From Caulobacter segnis (GTDB taxonomy: Bacteria; Pseudomonadota; Alphaproteobacteria; Caulobacterales; Caulobacteraceae), in NCBI RefSeq assembly GCF_003243465.1, contig NZ_QFQZ01000070.1:1-25457 (forward strand): a stretch of DNA of 25,457 bases, written 5' to 3'. Below, piece by piece: positions 23,600-25,457 of this stretch; position 1 is the first letter of the stretch, and each line of letters opens with the position of its first letter. A program made the position numbers and the translations under genes. Below the pieces are notes generated by a model, which had not been told where the DNA came from, did no database searches, and saw only the letters and a list, made by a program, of their open reading frames with translations.

Positions 23600-25189
23600 A
23601 TGAGCTTCACGCGTCGAGACCTGATCGCCACGGCGGCCGCCCTGGCCGCCACGCCCGCCCTGGCCGCCCCGCGCGGGCCCTTCCAGCCGACCTGGGAGTC
23701 GCTGGCGGCCGGCTACAAGGTCCCCGACTGGTTCCGGGACGCCAAGCTGGGGATCTGGGCGCACTGGGGTCCGCAATGCGTGCCCGAGTTCGGCGACTGG
23801 TACGCGCGCCAGATGTACATGCAGGGCAACCGCTTCTACGAGCACCACCTGAAGACCTACGGGCACCCGGCCGACTTCGGCTTCATGCAGTTCATCCCGC
23901 GCTGGAAGGCGGAGAACTGGGACCCGGAAAGCCTGATGAAGAAGTACGTCGCCGCCGGCGCCAAGTACTTCATGGCCATGGCCAACCACCACGACAATCT
24001 CGACCTGTTCGACAGCCGCCACCACGCCTGGAACACGGTGCGGCTGGGCCCCAAGCGCGACATCGTCGGGACCTGGGCCAAGATCGCCCGCGCCCATGGC
24101 CTGAAGTTCGCCGTCTCCAACCACTCGGCCCACGCCTGGCACTGGCTGCAGACCGCCTATGGCTATGACGCCGTGGGCCCGCGCAAGGGCCAGCGCTACG
24201 ACGCCTTCCGCCTGACCAAGGCCGACGGCAAGGGCCAGTGGTGGGAGGGCCTGGATCCCCAGGAGCTCTATGCCGGCCGCAACATGGTCATCCCCGACGG
24301 GATCGACAGCATCGCCGCGGCGGACGCCTGGCACGACAAGAACGACGGCCAGTGGCTGGAGACGCCGCCCCCGAACAACCCCGAGTTCGTGCGCAAGTGG
24401 CTGCTGCGCCAGAACGACCTGGCCGATCGCTACAAGCCGGACATGGTCTATTTCGACAACTACCAGCTGCCCCTGGGCCAGGCCGGGCTCGAGGCGACCG
24501 CCCGCTACTACAACCGCGCCGGCGGCGAGGTGGTGGTCACCGGCAAGAAGCTCTCGCCCCTGCAGCGGCGGGCCATCGTCGAGGATGTCGAACGCGGCTT
24601 CTCCGACCGCCTGCGCGACGAGCCCTGGCAGACCGACACCTGCATCGGCGACTGGCACTACAGCCGCCCGCTGTACGAGCGTGACGGCTACAAGTCCGGC
24701 CGTGACGTCATCCAGCGGCTGATCGACGTGGTCAGCAAGAACGGCTGCCTGATGGTCTCCATTCCCCTGCGCGGCGACGGGACGATCGACGACAAGGAAG
24801 AGAAGGTGCTAGCCGACATGGGCGGCTGGACCGCGGTCAACGGCGAGGCGATCTACGGCACGCGCCCCTGGCGGCGGTTCGGCGAAGGGCCGACCAAGCT
24901 GGTCGAGGGCATGCAGAACGAGGAGGCGGCCAAGCCGTTCGAGGCCGCCGACATCCGCTTCACGACCAAGGCCGGCGCGCTCTACGCCCTGCCGATGGAC
25001 TGGCCGCGCGGCCCGCTGCGGATCGAGAGCCTGGCCGGCGCGCCGGGCGAGGTGCGGCGCGTGACGCTGCTGGGCGGCGGCGATCCCCTGCCCTTCCGCC
25101 GCGACGGCGGGGCGCTGGTGGTCGACCTGCCCGAGCGCCGTCCCACCTTCACCCCGGCGCTGAAGATCGAGGGTCCTGGCCTAGTCTGA
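23600..25189 (+). CDS. exported GH29 alpha-L-fucosidase
   Basis: The product is 529 aa from the ATG at 23600; a TTG twelve codons upstream would place a charged leader before the signal and is rejected. MSFTRRDLIATAAALAATPA is a clear Tat signal (TRRDLI). Family blocks are LGIWAHWGPQ near 50, NHHDNLDLFDS at 129-139 (usual form HHDGF...), and the predicted nucleophile D286 in MVYFDNYQLPLG. The C-terminal ~440-529 is a beta-sandwich. The H131-D286 spacing is about 60 residues longer than I recall for Thermotoga fucosidase, owing to a segment around 210-255 rich in W, D and G. It removes alpha-L-fucose from glycans such as fucosylated xyloglucan. It is divergent from GH3. The ribosome-binding site is weak (TTGGA). 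Confidence 0.85.
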   Translation: MSFTRRDLIATAAALAATPALAAPRGPFQPTWESLAAGYKVPDWFRDAKLGIWAHWGPQCVPEFGDWYARQMYMQGNRFYEHHLKTYGHPADFGFMQFIPRWKAENWDPESLMKKYVAAGAKYFMAMANHHDNLDLFDSRHHAWNTVRLGPKRDIVGTWAKIARAHGLKFAVSNHSAHAWHWLQTAYGYDAVGPRKGQRYDAFRLTKADGKGQWWEGLDPQELYAGRNMVIPDGIDSIAAADAWHDKNDGQWLETPPPNNPEFVRKWLLRQNDLADRYKPDMVYFDNYQLPLGQAGLEATARYYNRAGGEVVVTGKKLSPLQRRAIVEDVERGFSDRLRDEPWQTDTCIGDWHYSRPLYERDGYKSGRDVIQRLIDVVSKNGCLMVSIPLRGDGTIDDKEEKVLADMGGWTAVNGEAIYGTRPWRRFGEGPTKLVEGMQNEEAAKPFEAADIRFTTKAGALYALPMDWPRGPLRIESLAGAPGEVRRVTLLGGGDPLPFRRDGGALVVDLPERRPTFTPALKIEGPGLV

Positions 25190-25216
25190 CGCGCGGCCGA
25201 GGAGCCCCTCGCAAGC

Positions 25217-25248
25217 AAGGAAAAGGGGCGAGCCCGAAAGCTCGCCCC
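25217..25248 (-). terminator. rho-independent terminator of the flagellin gene
   Basis: On the minus strand GGGGCGAGC and GCTCGCCCC form a 9-bp stem (25225-25233 with 25240-25248) with a 6-base loop, followed by TTTTCC. It lies about 90 bp downstream of the flagellin stop. On the plus strand it would also fold 35 bp after the GH29 stop but without a U-run, so it may slow transcripts from that side. Confidence 0.75.
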
Positions 25249-25282
25249 GAGGAAGCCGGCGCGAACGCTGGCGTCTCGTCTG

Positions 25283-25311
25283 GAGCGCGTTCGGGACGGC
25301 CGAACGCGCTC
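25283..25311. repeat. 12-bp-arm inverted repeat in the flagellin 3' region
   Basis: GAGCGCGTTCGG (25283-25294) pairs exactly with CCGAACGCGCTC (25300-25311) around GACGG. It lies 28 bp after the flagellin stop, before the terminator. Similar AGAGCGCGTT/AACGCGCTCT palindromes are, from memory, scattered in Caulobacter intergenic DNA, so it may be a dispersed repeat; it could also act as an extra 3'-end hairpin. Confidence 0.5.
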
Positions 25312-25338
25312 TGACCTTATGAGGTTTGAGCCGGCGGT

Positions 25339-25457
25339 TTAGCGGAACAGGCTCAGGATCGAGGAGCTGGCCGAGTTGGCGATCGACAGCGCCTGCACGC
25401 CCAGCTGCTGCTTGGTTTGCAGCGACTGCAGCTTGGCGCTTTCCTTGGCCAGGTCGG
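25339..25457 (-). CDS. flagellin, C-terminal fragment (gene continues beyond the window)
   Basis: Only the last 38 complete codons are present, read from the right edge to a TAA at 25339-25341. The peptide includes LAKESAKLQSLQTKQQLGVQ and ends ALSIANSASSSILSLFR. This is the conserved D0 helix of alphaproteobacterial flagellins, with the LSLFR ending known in Caulobacter Flj proteins. It polymerises into the flagellar filament after type III export. Caulobacter has several paralogues in clusters; which one this is cannot be decided from the fragment. Confidence 0.93.
   Translation of the reverse strand, partial: DLAKESAKLQSLQTKQQLGVQALSIANSASSSILSLFR

Noticed and set aside
1..25457. Search for CRISPR arrays, tRNA/rRNA genes, insertion sequences and phage genes
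   Set aside because: No regularly spaced repeats, tRNA-like cloverleaf sequence, transposase or integrase reading frame was recognised on either strand.

Overview
The window reads as chromosomal DNA of an alphaproteobacterium close to Caulobacter. The evidence is very high GC with strong third-position bias, a TetR / acrAB-nodT efflux block, a putR-putA pair, many exported plant-polysaccharide enzymes and a Caulobacter-type flagellin C-terminus at the right edge. The genus is inferred from gene content and was not tested by a search.

Layout. (1) 1-1857: a palindromic intergenic element and a strong terminator of an off-window gene, then an exported GH43 beta-xylosidase-type enzyme. (2) 1874-4468: a secreted M61 metallopeptidase on the minus strand, divergent from a LOG-family (TIGR00730) protein. 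(3) 4497-11043: a TetR repressor divergent from a three-gene RND pump operon (lipoprotein adaptor, inner-membrane transporter, outer-membrane lipoprotein channel). A perfect 22-bp palindrome sits just downstream of the pump promoter. (4) 11044-15476: hairpin-rich spacer, a 66-aa membrane peptide, an Lrp/AsnC regulator and, divergently, a bifunctional proline dehydrogenase/P5C dehydrogenase. (5) 15547-25189: a hemicellulose locus. GH5 endo-mannanase-like enzyme and a type-B carboxylesterase lie on the plus strand. A GH3 glucosidase, a sialate-type O-acetylesterase and a 51-aa small protein lie on the minus strand. A GH29 alpha-L-fucosidase is divergent from GH3. (6) 25217-25457: terminator and 3' end of a flagellin gene.

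How the genes fit together. The pump, its repressor and the operator form a self-contained drug or plant-compound efflux unit. The Lrp-type regulator probably senses proline and activates putA, which oxidises proline to glutamate; this PutA has no DNA-binding domain of its own. The GH43, GH5, GH3 and GH29 enzymes and two esterases would together debranch, deacetylate and cut acetylated or fucosylated hemicellulose in the periplasm or outside the cell. No TonB receptor or sugar transporter lies in the window, so uptake must be encoded elsewhere.

Most of the window is ordinary, well-conserved core and accessory metabolism. I see no CRISPR, phage, transposon, toxin-antitoxin or defence system. 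The points most worth a second look are two small genes (51 and 66 aa), the paired repeats in the putR-putA interval, the TetR operator, and candidate shared operators in front of the glycan genes.
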